Positions 17,637 to 26,270 of a DNA stretch of 64,000 nucleotides are shown one piece after another. A model generated the notes under the pieces. That model made no database searches and had not been told where the DNA came from. It saw only the letters and a list, made by a program, of their open reading frames with translations. Made by a program: the position numbers and the translations under genes. Positions within the stretch are counted from its first letter, which is position 1; each line of letters starts with the position of its first letter. Source of the DNA: Sporosarcina oncorhynchi (GTDB lineage Bacteria; Bacillota; Bacilli; Bacillales_A; Planococcaceae); assembly GCF_033304615.1 (NCBI RefSeq), contig NZ_CP129118.1, positions 2,662,001 to 2,726,000 on the forward strand, given 5' to 3'.

Positions 17637-18397
17637 ATGCTATCGTCGTGCTTGCAGTTATATTATTCGCGCTCATGCTGTGGATAGGCGGAAAGAATGG
17701 ACTGCGTTCGTTCCTGTCGCTGTTTCTCAATTTCGGTGTGATCTTTTTCACACTCGCATTTCTGTTGGCACCTGCTGTTAACCCTGTCGTAGTGACATTT
17801 ATCGCCAGTGCTTTGATTGGCTGCATCAGCCTGTTTTTCATTAATGAAGTGAACCGTAAAACGATCATTGCATTCGTGTCTACGATGATCACAATTACGG
17901 TATTGCTCGTCTTCATTTTCTTCGTATCGGACACATTGATGATTCAAGGATTTGGTGAGGAAGAGACAGAGGCGATTAGCGGTTACTCTCTGCTGATTGG
18001 CATTGATTTTCTTAAAATCAGTGTCTCGGTCATTATATTAAGCACAATCGGCGCAATCATGGATGTTGCCATCTCCATTGCTTCTTCGATGCATGAAGTA
18101 CTTAAACGGAACCCTTCCATTAGCAAGATAGAGCTGTTCGCTTCAGGTATGGGAATTGGACGTGACATTCTGGGAACAGATACGAATACATTGTTTTTCG
18201 CATTTTTTGGCGGCTATTTGGCGCTACTCATCTGGTTCAAAGACCTCTCCTATTCCATCGGAGAAATCATCAATTCGAAAATATTCAGTTCCGAACTGAT
18301 GCTCATTCTTTGTGCTGGTACAGGAATTGCACTTGTTATCCCGATTTCTTCCTGGATCAACGCGCATTATTTAATGAAAACGAAAAAGTCTTCCTGA
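17633..18397 (+). CDS. YibE/F-family membrane protein, second of pair
   Basis: The 254-residue protein has about seven hydrophobic helices and repeats the family core of its neighbour: STIGAIMDVAISIASSMHE followed by SGMGIGRDILGTDTNT. It lacks the large outer domain of the first gene. The start ATG overlaps the upstream stop. The pair looks like an ancient duplication in which only one copy has the extracellular part. Transcription probably ends at the terminator at 18549-18593. The 150 bases before it have no convincing gene. Confidence 0.85.
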   Translation: MNAIVVLAVILFALMLWIGGKNGLRSFLSLFLNFGVIFFTLAFLLAPAVNPVVVTFIASALIGCISLFFINEVNRKTIIAFVSTMITITVLLVFIFFVSDTLMIQGFGEEETEAISGYSLLIGIDFLKISVSVIILSTIGAIMDVAISIASSMHEVLKRNPSISKIELFASGMGIGRDILGTDTNTLFFAFFGGYLALLIWFKDLSYSIGEIINSKIFSSELMLILCAGTGIALVIPISSWINAHYLMKTKKSS

Positions 18398-18548
18398 CAA
18401 GCTACCCGTGCACAGTGACAATTAGTTCACAGCACGAACCTTATGCACTGTCATTTTCAAGATGGAGGATAGACCAAGAATACATTGACTTTTCCTCCTG
18501 TGTTGAATTCCTGGCAGTATATAATTCCTGGCAACGATTTGGCTAATG

Positions 18549-18593
18549 AAAAAAGGAAACCAATCATGTATATCGCTGATTGGTTTCCTTTTT
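18549..18593. terminator. Bidirectional intrinsic terminator
   Basis: AAAAAGGAAACCAATCA (18549-18565) pairs perfectly with its complement at 18577-18593 over an 11-base loop. It lies between the convergent YibE/F operon and the small lipoprotein gene. Confidence 0.9.
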
Positions 18594-18655
18594 ACTTGTT
18601 TCTATTGACGTTCATTAGTTGTTTGATTGTAGGACTTCTACGTTGCTGACTGGAT

Positions 18656-18886
18656 TTACTTTGAATCGCTGTCGTCGGCTTCCGTATCTTCCGTTGAATC
18701 GGCGTCGTCCATATCTGTGTCTTCGCCTTCAACATCTTCTACACTTTCTTCTTCCGCAGCAGGCTGCTCTACTTCAGCAGGTGCTTTTCTAGCTCCACCC
18801 ATCTCGTTCCGGTCATCTTTCACATTACATGCCGTTAAAGCTGCAAGAAGCAAAATCGCGAAAAATAATGATGCTATTCTTTTCAT
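18656..18886 (-). CDS. Small acidic lipoprotein (76 aa)
   Basis: A signal peptide ends in the lipobox ALTAC with Cys20 as lipid site. The remaining 56 residues are almost wholly Glu, Asp, Ser, Thr and Ala, with a pI far in the acid range and no expected fold. It would be a flexible acidic tail tethered to the outer membrane face. No family is recognised, and such short acidic lipoproteins are common in Bacillales. The start ATG follows AGGGTGAGA. Confidence 0.65.
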   Translation of the reverse strand: MKRIASLFFAILLLAALTACNVKDDRNEMGGARKAPAEVEQPAAEEESVEDVEGEDTDMDDADSTEDTEADDSDSK

Positions 18887-19168
18887 GTTCTCACCCTTCT
18901 CTCTATGATGTTTATGTTAGAATACCCTCATTTATAAATATAACTCATTTCTCGTTAAGAATCCACGAATCCCCGTTTACTGAGCCTTTTCATCGTTAAG
19001 AGCTGCGTTATCTTAATTTTTATAGAATTATAGTTTAGCTATCTGTATAATAAAACCAACTACAACGTTCTTACATTTTAACGGAATTTGTCTATTTACA
19101 CCTATTCGTTCCACATCAATTATTCATTAAATTATTGAATCGTAGTATACAAAAAAAGGAGCTAACAA

Positions 19169-20212
19169 ATGAAATGCGATATATGCAACCCTACAACGAA
19201 AATTTATACGATCTATTTTGCTGACAATCAACGGATTGAACCTCTTTTGACCTATTTCAGTTCGTATCCTAAAACGGATTGGCATATGATTAACGACCGG
19301 ATGTTTTGGACGTTGGAACCGATCTTCTTCGACTTGATGGACTATGTACATGCTCACCTTGATGCGAGCGCTATTTATGCAGTAGAATCCGATCCCCATG
19401 ACCCACTTCGGGAACTGTATAAAATGAAACCGATTTTGGAATTTCAAGCGGAAAGAGAAGCCAGTTGGATTGATGAACTCATTCAGAAGAAAGCGATTCA
19501 AACACACTTCCAACCGATTGTAAAAATCACGGACGGGCATGTTTCCATTGTCGGCAATGAATTGTTGAGCAGAGGCTTGGATGAACATCAGGACATCATC
19601 TCACCGTATCATCTATTTGAAGCGGCAAGAAAACGGAATCGCCTTTTTGCACTTGACCGACTATGCCGATTGGAATCCATTCAAAACGCTGTGCCTGTTG
19701 CTGATAAATTAATTTTCATCAATTTCATTCCGACAGCCATCTACGTACCAGAACATTGCTTATCTACAACATTCGCCGCCATTAAAAAAGTCGGCATTAA
19801 ACCAGAACAGGTGGTCTTTGAAGTCGTGGAGACCGACAAAATTGAAGACATGTCCCACCTTCTTGCGATTTTGGACTACTATCGATCTCAAGGGATTAAG
19901 TATGCACTAGATGATGTAGGTACAGGCTTCAATGATCTGGACCTGCTGTCCCGAATGGAACCTGATTATGTAAAGCTCGCCCGTGAATACACGGATGGCG
20001 TCAGTACTGACCCCGAAAAATGGCAAGTCGCTAAAACGGTCATGGATATGGCTCATCAAGTTGGAGCACTCGCTCTTGCTGAAGGCGTAGAACAGGTGCA
20101 AGATGTTGAATGTTTAATGGAGATGGGCTATGACCTGTATCAAGGCTACCTGTTCGCGAAACCGAGTGACACACCTTTACAAGCTATCGACAGTCAATGG
20201 AAACAGACTTAA
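19169..20212 (+). CDS. EAL-domain c-di-GMP phosphodiesterase
   Basis: The 347-residue soluble protein has an N-terminal region of about 100 residues that starts with a CDIC (CxxC) motif, then an EAL domain (about 103-340). Catalytic positions look intact: ELLSR (131-135, the EAL-motif glutamate), INFIP, the glutamate pair in FEVVETD, DDVGTGF (248-254, metal site), the lysine in YVKL and EGVEQ. It should linearise c-di-GMP to pGpG. No GGDEF domain is attached. It is followed after 38 bases by an alpha/beta hydrolase gene on the same strand. As the only EAL protein in the window it is a candidate antagonist of the cyclase at 4860-5927. Confidence 0.9.
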   Translation: MKCDICNPTTKIYTIYFADNQRIEPLLTYFSSYPKTDWHMINDRMFWTLEPIFFDLMDYVHAHLDASAIYAVESDPHDPLRELYKMKPILEFQAEREASWIDELIQKKAIQTHFQPIVKITDGHVSIVGNELLSRGLDEHQDIISPYHLFEAARKRNRLFALDRLCRLESIQNAVPVADKLIFINFIPTAIYVPEHCLSTTFAAIKKVGIKPEQVVFEVVETDKIEDMSHLLAILDYYRSQGIKYALDDVGTGFNDLDLLSRMEPDYVKLAREYTDGVSTDPEKWQVAKTVMDMAHQVGALALAEGVEQVQDVECLMEMGYDLYQGYLFAKPSDTPLQAIDSQWKQT

Positions 20213-20250
20213 GCGTAAAATAAGTTACATATCATGCGAGGAGTATGCAC

Positions 20251-21201
20251 ATGAAAAGGAAAGTTATTATAGCAACAGGGAGTTTGATTGTAGCCATTTT
20301 AATCGTCCTACTTGTTGCAGGCAATTACTTTTACAATCAAGCTGTGAAAAGAGGCACAGACGTCGTTTTACATACGGAAGCGGCTTCGCTGAATTCACTG
20401 GCCAGTGAAGAAGATCAATTGCATATGAAAGAAGCGAAAGAGTGGTTCAATGATCAACAACCCGACAATATAACAATAAAAACAGATGACGACATTGAGA
20501 TAACAGCGCAGTTCATTGCACAACATGATTCTCAGCAAAAAGGGGTAATCCTTGTTCATGGATTTCGCAGTACGAGCGCGGATATGGGCAAGCTAGCGAA
20601 GTTTTACGCTGACGAAGGATTTGATGTTCTTCTGCCTGATGCGCGCGGCCATGGGGCAAGTGGAGGCGATTATATCGGGTTTGGTTGGCATGACCGGCAT
20701 GATATTATTCAATGGATCGACTTTCTCAAAAGTCATGGAAACAACCAAATCATTCTTCACGGGAATTCAATGGGAGCTGCCACTGTGTTAATGGCGAGTG
20801 GTGAAGAACTTCCTATTGAAGTGAAAGGGATTGTTGCGGACAGTTCCTATAGTAGCGTCAAAGAAGAACTCGCCCATCAACTGAAGCATATTTATAATCT
20901 GCCGGCTTTTCCACTGTTGGAAGTGACAAGCTTTGTCACAAATGTACGTGCAGGTTATACATTTGGTGAAGCTTCGGTCGTGGAACAAGTGAAGAAAAAC
21001 AATCGGCCGCTTCTGATTATCCATGGAGATGCAGATGACCTCGTCCCAACGGCAATGGCCCAGCAAATCTATGAGGCGGCAACTAGCGAAAAGGAATTAT
21101 GGATTGTTCCTGATGCTGGTCATACAAAAGCCTATAACAATAAAACAATCGAGTTTGAACAGTATTTGAAAGATTTCTTAGACCGGACTGTAGCGGATTA
21201 A
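20251..21201 (+). CDS. Alpha/beta hydrolase, membrane-anchored (YqkD-like)
   Basis: From the ATG at 20251 (GAGGAG seven bases upstream; an ATG at 20245 is too close to that site) the protein has 316 residues. It starts with a hydrophobic helix (about 4-25) that anchors a hydrolase outside or at the membrane. The alpha/beta hydrolase parts are clear: an oxyanion HGFRST loop, the nucleophile in GNSMG (Ser about 173), the acid in HGDADDLVP and the histidine in DAGHTKAY. Substrate unknown. It resembles B. subtilis YqkD by general layout. It probably shares a transcript with the EAL gene. Confidence 0.85.
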   Translation: MKRKVIIATGSLIVAILIVLLVAGNYFYNQAVKRGTDVVLHTEAASLNSLASEEDQLHMKEAKEWFNDQQPDNITIKTDDDIEITAQFIAQHDSQQKGVILVHGFRSTSADMGKLAKFYADEGFDVLLPDARGHGASGGDYIGFGWHDRHDIIQWIDFLKSHGNNQIILHGNSMGAATVLMASGEELPIEVKGIVADSSYSSVKEELAHQLKHIYNLPAFPLLEVTSFVTNVRAGYTFGEASVVEQVKKNNRPLLIIHGDADDLVPTAMAQQIYEAATSEKELWIVPDAGHTKAYNNKTIEFEQYLKDFLDRTVAD

Positions 21202-21273
21202 AACTAAATCTATACTTCTTCGGAGGCATTAGTCGAGCCCGTTCATTTCAACTGATAGATAGCGCATGTAAAT

Positions 21274-21313
21274 AGATCCGTATTCTGAATGATACTGTTC
21301 AGAATACGGATCT
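21274..21313. terminator. Intrinsic terminator, 15-bp stem
   Basis: AGATCCGTATTCTGA (21274-21288) pairs perfectly with its complement at 21299-21313, followed by CTTTCTATT on the plus strand. It ends the hydrolase transcript and overlaps the last codons of the convergent methyltransferase pseudogene. Confidence 0.85.
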
Positions 21314-21918
21314 TTCTATTGTCCGCTTATTATTTTTACATCGAATAGACAGAAACAGTTTGTTATATAACTGTTTTACTTCTACAACGTCTAGGCGGGA
21401 TTGCTGGATTATTGACATAGTATCCCTGTTTAAGTGGCAACCGTCACAGATTTTATTCCATAAAGGATTAAGCAGATCCTGTGTCTTCCCTAGTACTGGT
21501 TGTTCCATGCGTACATGTTCAAAAAACAGTATTTCTGCATTCGGTTTACTCACACGCTGAATTTCCGCCAATGCTGTAGGTGGATCGGGAATCGTGCAAA
21601 AGACAAGTGTGGCAATAACCGTGTCAAAAGCATTGTCTTCAAACGGCAGTACTTCGGCAATTGCTTCCACGACGTCAATTGGCACACTCGCTTTCCGCAA
21701 ACGTTCAGCCCCCCTTGCATGTATCAATGGGTTCGGTTCAACGGCAGTCACATGTGCTGCATCGCGATAAAATAGGGAAAATTGACGCCTGTTCCAGAAC
21801 CAATTTCTAATACTTTGCCTGTCGCAGAACGAACTAAATCGACCCGTACCAGTTTAAAACGCGTCGCTTCGAGTGGCTTCATAGCCATATCGTAAATCTT
21901 AGGGAACCAACTTCCCAT
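21299..21918 (-). pseudogene. Class I SAM methyltransferase, frameshifted
   Basis: Two overlapping frames encode one methyltransferase. The N-terminal part (from the ATG at 21918, MGSWFPKIYDMAM) holds the SAM-binding motif VLEIGSGTGVNFPY. The C-terminal part resumes with HVTAVEPNP and contains IATLVFCTIPDP, LFFEHVR and CDGCHLNR, typical of this small family (UbiE/Coq5-like fold). The shift is near 21774, in a CCCTATTTTATCGC stretch. Removing two T residues restores a continuous PYYRDAAHVTAVEP reading. The span of 620 bases is two more than a multiple of three, which fits a 2-base insertion. The gene is dead, or there is a sequencing error, or rarely used frameshifting. An earlier ATG at 21987 is open too. 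Confidence 0.8.
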
Positions 21919-22087
21919 ATACTCAACGCCTTTACGAAATAATAGTGTATGTCTGAGATTGTTTTGACTGGAACGGCTTTTACTCAATCACTTCGTTTTC
22001 CGCATACAAATAGCCTTATACGCAAATGTCGATACTGGCCCTACTCTTCGCCGTAAAAGCGCTTGTTTGCTTGCGAATAAGTGTAAC

Positions 22088-22582
22088 TTATATCGTTGCA
22101 CTTCCAGCTGCCGCTTGAGACGCTTTTGCATAATCGATTGCGACAACTAAGGACACAAGAAGCGTTTCCATGTCTTCCTGCAGCACTTGAATCTGATAAC
22201 TGTCTCCCCATGTAAACCACTGTTTATCGACTGATCCGATCAGTTCACCGTTTTGCAGCACTTCAAAATTCATATCCCATAGATTCCCGCGAACTTCAAT
22301 GCCCGCTGCATCTATCGTATAGTTCGCTTTGATAAACGTAAATTCCTTCTTAATAGTCATCCTTTCCTGCCCCACAACGTCCACGTAAAAAGTTGGCAAG
22401 AAACTGAATGACTTTTTGGTAATGAATGCAACTTGATTCATCGCCGTATCCATAATCGAATAGGTCTTCGGAATTTGCATTAAACTGCCTTCTATAAAGT
22501 ACACATCATGCTCGTTTTGGTCTTTTACTGTAAATTTTCCTCTCACACTAAAAACCTTCTGTTTAATATATAACTGCTTCAA
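22088..22582 (-). CDS. LURP-one-related (YxjI-like) protein
   Basis: The start is set at the TTG at 22582, where AAGGAGTG lies seven bases upstream and the protein then reads LKQLYIKQKVFS, the usual beginning of YxjI-like proteins. The longer frame from 22675 has no such support. The 164 residues form alternating strands, with repeated KFTVKDQNEHDVYFIEG-like elements, as expected for the twelve-stranded tubby/LURP-one barrel. It is cytosolic and its function in bacteria is unknown. Confidence 0.8.
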   Translation of the reverse strand: MKQLYIKQKVFSVRGKFTVKDQNEHDVYFIEGSLMQIPKTYSIMDTAMNQVAFITKKSFSFLPTFYVDVVGQERMTIKKEFTFIKANYTIDAAGIEVRGNLWDMNFEVLQNGELIGSVDKQWFTWGDSYQIQVLQEDMETLLVSLVVAIDYAKASQAAAGSATI

Positions 22583-22691
22583 GATGAACACTCCTTTCCG
22601 AATTTTCACATGTTTTCCTAGTACTTGTTTTACGTTCTTTCCCCTTAAAAAGTTTCGTTTTATCAAATCGGTCATTTAATCAAAAGACACG

Positions 22692-22732
22692 AAAAACCCC
22701 CGCTCCTCCACAATTAACCGGAGGAATGGGGG
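22692..22732 (-). terminator. Intrinsic terminator after gmhB-like gene
   Basis: A GC-rich 13-bp stem (22697-22709 with 22720-22732) is followed on the reverse strand by a U run (complement of 22692-22696). Confidence 0.9.
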
Positions 22733-22743
22733 CTTTAGCTATT

Positions 22744-23277
22744 TTACATTTCAGCAATATCTTGTTCAATCATCCACTTTGCCGCGCCAAGAAGGTCAGG
22801 AAACACAGCATCTGCGAGAGGATCATCTTTTCCAATGAATACCGTTTTCGTCCCAGCTTTCTTTCCCGCAATAATATCTGTGTCCGTATCGCCAACCATA
22901 TAGGAGGAAGCTACATCTACATCATATTTTTCTGCAAGGTCTTCAATCAGCTTACTGTTCGGTTTTCGGCAAACACAGCCTGCTTTTGGTTTATGGGGAC
23001 AATAAACAACTTCATCAACGACTGCTTGTGATTTTGCGAGTTCCTCAATCATATGAACATGGATCTTCTGCAATTGTTCTTCCTTCATATAGCCCAAGCC
23101 TACACCGCCCTGATTCGTGACGACAAACACATAATCAAAAATGTCATTTAACAAATGGATGGCTTCCGGCGCACCAGGTAGAAAATACAGCTGATCGGGC
23201 CTGTTGACAAACTTCACACGATCCGTCAGCACTTCATTAATAACACCATCACGATCGAGAAAAACCGCTTTTTTCAT
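22744..23277 (-). CDS. HAD-IIIA phosphatase, GmhB-like
   Basis: The 177-residue protein has the HAD catalytic start FLDRDGVIN (nucleophile Asp8, acid/base Asp10), VVTNQGG as motif II, CRKPNSKL with the motif III lysine, and MVGDTDTDI as motif IV. A CPH...CVC zinc cluster near residues 93-103 marks the GmhB subfamily, which removes the phosphate at C7 of heptose 1,7-bisphosphate. Related HAD-IIIA members act on histidinol phosphate. No other heptose gene is in the window, so the real substrate in this Gram-positive host is open. Confidence 0.85.
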   Translation of the reverse strand: MKKAVFLDRDGVINEVLTDRVKFVNRPDQLYFLPGAPEAIHLLNDIFDYVFVVTNQGGVGLGYMKEEQLQKIHVHMIEELAKSQAVVDEVVYCPHKPKAGCVCRKPNSKLIEDLAEKYDVDVASSYMVGDTDTDIIAGKKAGTKTVFIGKDDPLADAVFPDLLGAAKWMIEQDIAEM

Positions 23278-23537
23278 CGTTCCACTTCCTTTACGTTCAT
23301 ACTAACTCCTATTCTGTTCACATTTCTCCGAACAAGTCACCTGAGCATAAAATAATATCGGTTTCCTTTCATCTTGGAAAGTCGGTTTGTTATTTGAATC
23401 ATTTACGAGTAGAAACAGGAAATTGTTTCAAACAGGATGATTGAGGTCTCGTCCATTAACCTCTATCATATAGGAAATGTCTTTTCCAATTGAAGCACGT
23501 TCAAAATTAGGAACTATTACGAGGTGATGAACAGTCA

Positions 23538-24932
23538 ATGGTAAATGCTCAAACATTTGATTTTAAGAAAAATATCCCGTTGCTGGCCGTTCTCCTGTCA
23601 GGTGCATTCATTACAATTCTCAATCAAACCTTGCTAGCCACAGCACTGCCCCCCATTATGAAGGATTTGCGCGTATCGGAAAGTACCGTCCAGTGGTTGC
23701 AATCGATTTTCATGTTGGTTAACGGAATTATGATTCCTATCACTGCATTCCTGATAGGAAGATTTACAACCCGGCGATTATTTATAACTGCCATGAGCAT
23801 ATTCGCTGTCGGAACATTCGTAGCTGCTATCTCTCCAAACTTTTCGTTCCTATTAGTCGGGAGGGTTTTGCAAGGAGCTGGCGCCGGTATCATGATGCCA
23901 CTTCTGCAAACGATTATGTTCCTGCTCTTCCCCATTGAACAGCGTGGGAAAGCAATGGGGATGTATGGGCTGGTGATTGCATTCGCACCCGCAATCGGAC
24001 CGAGTCTCTCGGGCTACCTCGTCGATAACTTCCCTTGGCGAAGCGTCTTCTATGTCGTCCTGCCGATTACGCTCATTATTATCGTTGCTGCAGCCTTCTT
24101 ATTGAAAAACGTGACGGAACAGACGAATCCAAAAGTGGATTACTTATCGATTGTCCTATCGACATTCGGTTTCGGGGGTCTTCTATACGGTTTCAGTATC
24201 GCGGGTAATGTAGGCTGGTTGACTCCAAATGTCGGTATTGCAATGATAATCGGCGTTATTTCATTGTTCTTATTTATCCAGCGACAATTACGACTCGATG
24301 AGCCTATTCTTGAATTCAGGGTGTTCAAGTACCCAGTATTCGGATTGGCTACAAGTCTCGGGATGATTGTGTTTGCATCTATGATTGCAACAACCGTAAT
24401 CCTTCCAATTTTCATGCAAAATTTATTAGGCTTCAATGCCTTGTATTCTGGTCTGATGCTGTTGCCTGGCGCCATCGTCATGGGCATCATGAATCCAGTC
24501 ACCGGTTCATTGTTCGACAAATTCGGAGCGAAGTGGCTATTACGCGCAGGTTTCGCTATTCTGACTGTGACGACGTTCATGTTCGCAAACTTGTCTGAAG
24601 ATACGACGTTTACCTATTTGGCGATTTTGAATGCCGTTCGGATGCTTGGTATCGCGATGGTGATGATGCCGTCTACGACACTCAGTTTAAATCAGCTGCC
24701 GACCAAACTGATTTCTCATGGCACAGCGATGAATAATACATTCAGACAGATTTCCGGTGCTGTCGGTACGGCCGTTCTTGTTACAATTACCGTCACAGCA
24801 GCAACCGGTGACGGCACCATTGCTGGAGAAATTCACGGCGTCAACATCGCTTTTCTCGTAGCCGGATTCTTTGCTGCCATCGGTTTACTTTTGTCATTTG
24901 GCATTAACAATAAAAAGCCTGTTAAAGCGTAA
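23538..24932 (+). CDS. MFS exporter, DHA2 family (LmrB/EmrB-like)
   Basis: The 464-residue protein has about 14 hydrophobic helices. Motifs include ITILNQTLLATALPPI in helix 1, a GRFTTRRLF first loop, GRVLQGAGAGIMMPLLQ in helix 4 and APAIGPSLSGYLVD in helix 5 (motif C of drug/H+ antiporters). It is a second, clearly different DHA2 exporter from the one at 1469. The ATG follows GAGGTGATG. The gene is monocistronic, with a terminator at 24940-24975. Resemblance to LmrB suggests lincosamide or related drug export, but the substrate cannot be read from the sequence. Confidence 0.88.
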   Translation: MVNAQTFDFKKNIPLLAVLLSGAFITILNQTLLATALPPIMKDLRVSESTVQWLQSIFMLVNGIMIPITAFLIGRFTTRRLFITAMSIFAVGTFVAAISPNFSFLLVGRVLQGAGAGIMMPLLQTIMFLLFPIEQRGKAMGMYGLVIAFAPAIGPSLSGYLVDNFPWRSVFYVVLPITLIIIVAAAFLLKNVTEQTNPKVDYLSIVLSTFGFGGLLYGFSIAGNVGWLTPNVGIAMIIGVISLFLFIQRQLRLDEPILEFRVFKYPVFGLATSLGMIVFASMIATTVILPIFMQNLLGFNALYSGLMLLPGAIVMGIMNPVTGSLFDKFGAKWLLRAGFAILTVTTFMFANLSEDTTFTYLAILNAVRMLGIAMVMMPSTTLSLNQLPTKLISHGTAMNNTFRQISGAVGTAVLVTITVTAATGDGTIAGEIHGVNIAFLVAGFFAAIGLLLSFGINNKKPVKA

Positions 24933-24939
24933 CGGGTAA

Positions 24940-24975
24940 AACTTCCGCAGCAATTGTCTGCGGAAGTTTTTTTAT
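24940..24975 (+). terminator. Intrinsic terminator after MFS gene
   Basis: AACTTCCGCAG (24940-24950) pairs with CTGCGGAAGTT (24958-24968) and is followed by a T run to 24973. Confidence 0.95.
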
Positions 24976-25057
24976 ACACGTAATTAACCTCGTCTTAACG
25001 TTCAAGAAGTATCATTGACATTCAATTAAAAATACACATATTGGGAGATCTGTCCAC

Positions 25058-25642
25058 ATGAAAAAACGGTTATTGCTTTTGTTCATAAGCATATTAACGT
25101 TAGCGGGTTGCACGTCATCCAAAACGGAAGATGTTCAACCAGAGGCATCAAAAAAATCTGCGAATGCCCCGACAGAAACAGTCAGTTATGAGTCCGATTC
25201 CGTAGAACTAATGATTCCTGCAAGCTATTATTCGGATAAAGACGCGGATGCGGTCATTAATGATTTCAAGGCGAACGGTGTTGAAGATGCATGGCAAAAC
25301 GCGGATGGTTCTTTCACGTTGACAATGACACACGATCTTCAGATGCTGTTCAAAGTGTCTGTCTTGAACAGTGTTAAAACACAAAGCAAGGAGACACCGG
25401 AAGATGGGTTTTATCCCGCTATTAAAGAAATCATATTCAATGAGGATTTGACTCACATGGAAATCCTAGCCGACAAGCAATCTTTTAACGAAGAAAGTGA
25501 CAGGTTGAAAGTGGCTGAAATCGCAAACTTAATGACGTATTATCAGATTTTCGATAACGTGCCGGAGAATCAGGTGCATTTGGAAGTTACGCTGAAAGAT
25601 GAAGCATCCGGGTCGGTTTTCAAAACACTCACATTTAATTAA
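25058..25642 (+). CDS. Hypothetical lipoprotein (194 aa)
   Basis: A signal peptide with lipobox TLAGC (Cys18) precedes a Ser/Glu/Lys-rich linker and a globular domain (about residues 45-194). The domain alternates strands and helices, with YSDKDADAVINDFKANGVED near its start. No known family is recognised. The protein should be tethered outside the membrane. It converges on another lipoprotein gene with which it shares a bidirectional terminator. The two are not evidently homologous. Confidence 0.7.
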   Translation: MKKRLLLLFISILTLAGCTSSKTEDVQPEASKKSANAPTETVSYESDSVELMIPASYYSDKDADAVINDFKANGVEDAWQNADGSFTLTMTHDLQMLFKVSVLNSVKTQSKETPEDGFYPAIKEIIFNEDLTHMEILADKQSFNEESDRLKVAEIANLMTYYQIFDNVPENQVHLEVTLKDEASGSVFKTLTFN

Positions 25643-25650
25643 ATGCATAA

Positions 25651-25694
25651 AAAAAGTAGAGCGTCCAACGAATCGAATGGACACTCTACTTTTT
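25651..25694. terminator. Bidirectional terminator between two lipoprotein genes
   Basis: AAAAAGTAGAGCGTCCA (25651-25667) pairs with its near-complement at 25678-25694. The far arm touches the stop codon of the minus-strand lipoprotein gene. Confidence 0.9.
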
Positions 25695-26191
25695 CAATAA
25701 ATCATATACGTAATTGACCCTGTATTCCCTTCCACCCGGGCTCCACCGGGCTCATATTCTCCGATTGTGATCATTACGTGTGATCCATCATTTGCGACAA
25801 TCGTGCCTGTTACTGTGTATAAACCCGTTTCATCTTTCTCCATTTCTTCCAGTATGTCTTCAGAATGTCCAGCCGCTACAATTTCCTTGTTAAAACGTTC
25901 AACCATCGCGCGTAAATCAGGCTCACCTATTTCTAATACAACGTTTCGTATACCGCCCATATTCATATCTACGTTCACAATATATGATTCCGGTAACGGT
26001 ACGCCTTCCGGGAAGTTTTCAACTTCATCTGACATCGCCACTAACGTACTGACAGCTTCCTGAATAATATCTGTCGCTTTGGATTCGTCGGTAATGTCTA
26101 CTTCACTTGCGGGCTTTGTCTCATTTCCACATCCCGTTATAAGCAAGCCCAATACAACAAGCATTAACAGGGATAACATTCGTTTAGCCAT
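25694..26191 (-). CDS. Hypothetical lipoprotein (165 aa)
   Basis: The signal peptide ends in LLITGC (Cys21). The mature part has a helical segment (ATDIIQEAVSTLVAMSDEVENF) and then a beta-rich region in which PEGVPLPESYIVN, TGTIVANDG and VMITIGEYEPGG stand out. This resembles small secreted lipoproteins of Bacillales of unknown role. The ATG is preceded by GAGAGGAAG. Nothing in the neighbourhood defines the function. Confidence 0.7.
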   Translation of the reverse strand: MAKRMLSLLMLVVLGLLITGCGNETKPASEVDITDESKATDIIQEAVSTLVAMSDEVENFPEGVPLPESYIVNVDMNMGGIRNVVLEIGEPDLRAMVERFNKEIVAAGHSEDILEEMEKDETGLYTVTGTIVANDGSHVMITIGEYEPGGARVEGNTGSITYMIY

Positions 26192-26270
26192 ATTTTTTCT
26201 TCCTCTCTTTTGCTAGGTGTGTAACTAGTGTAAAGAGAAAAGGTTAAATGAAGGTTAAATTAAGCGAACA

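Noticed and set aside
18310-18546. Plus-strand frame at the end of the second YibE/F gene
   Set aside because: It overlaps the end of the real gene in another frame, and its remainder has no ribosome site or homology.
22744-23277. Histidinol-phosphate phosphatase for the HAD-IIIA gene
   Set aside because: The CxH...CxC zinc cluster fits both groups, but no his genes are near, so the more general GmhB-like call is kept.
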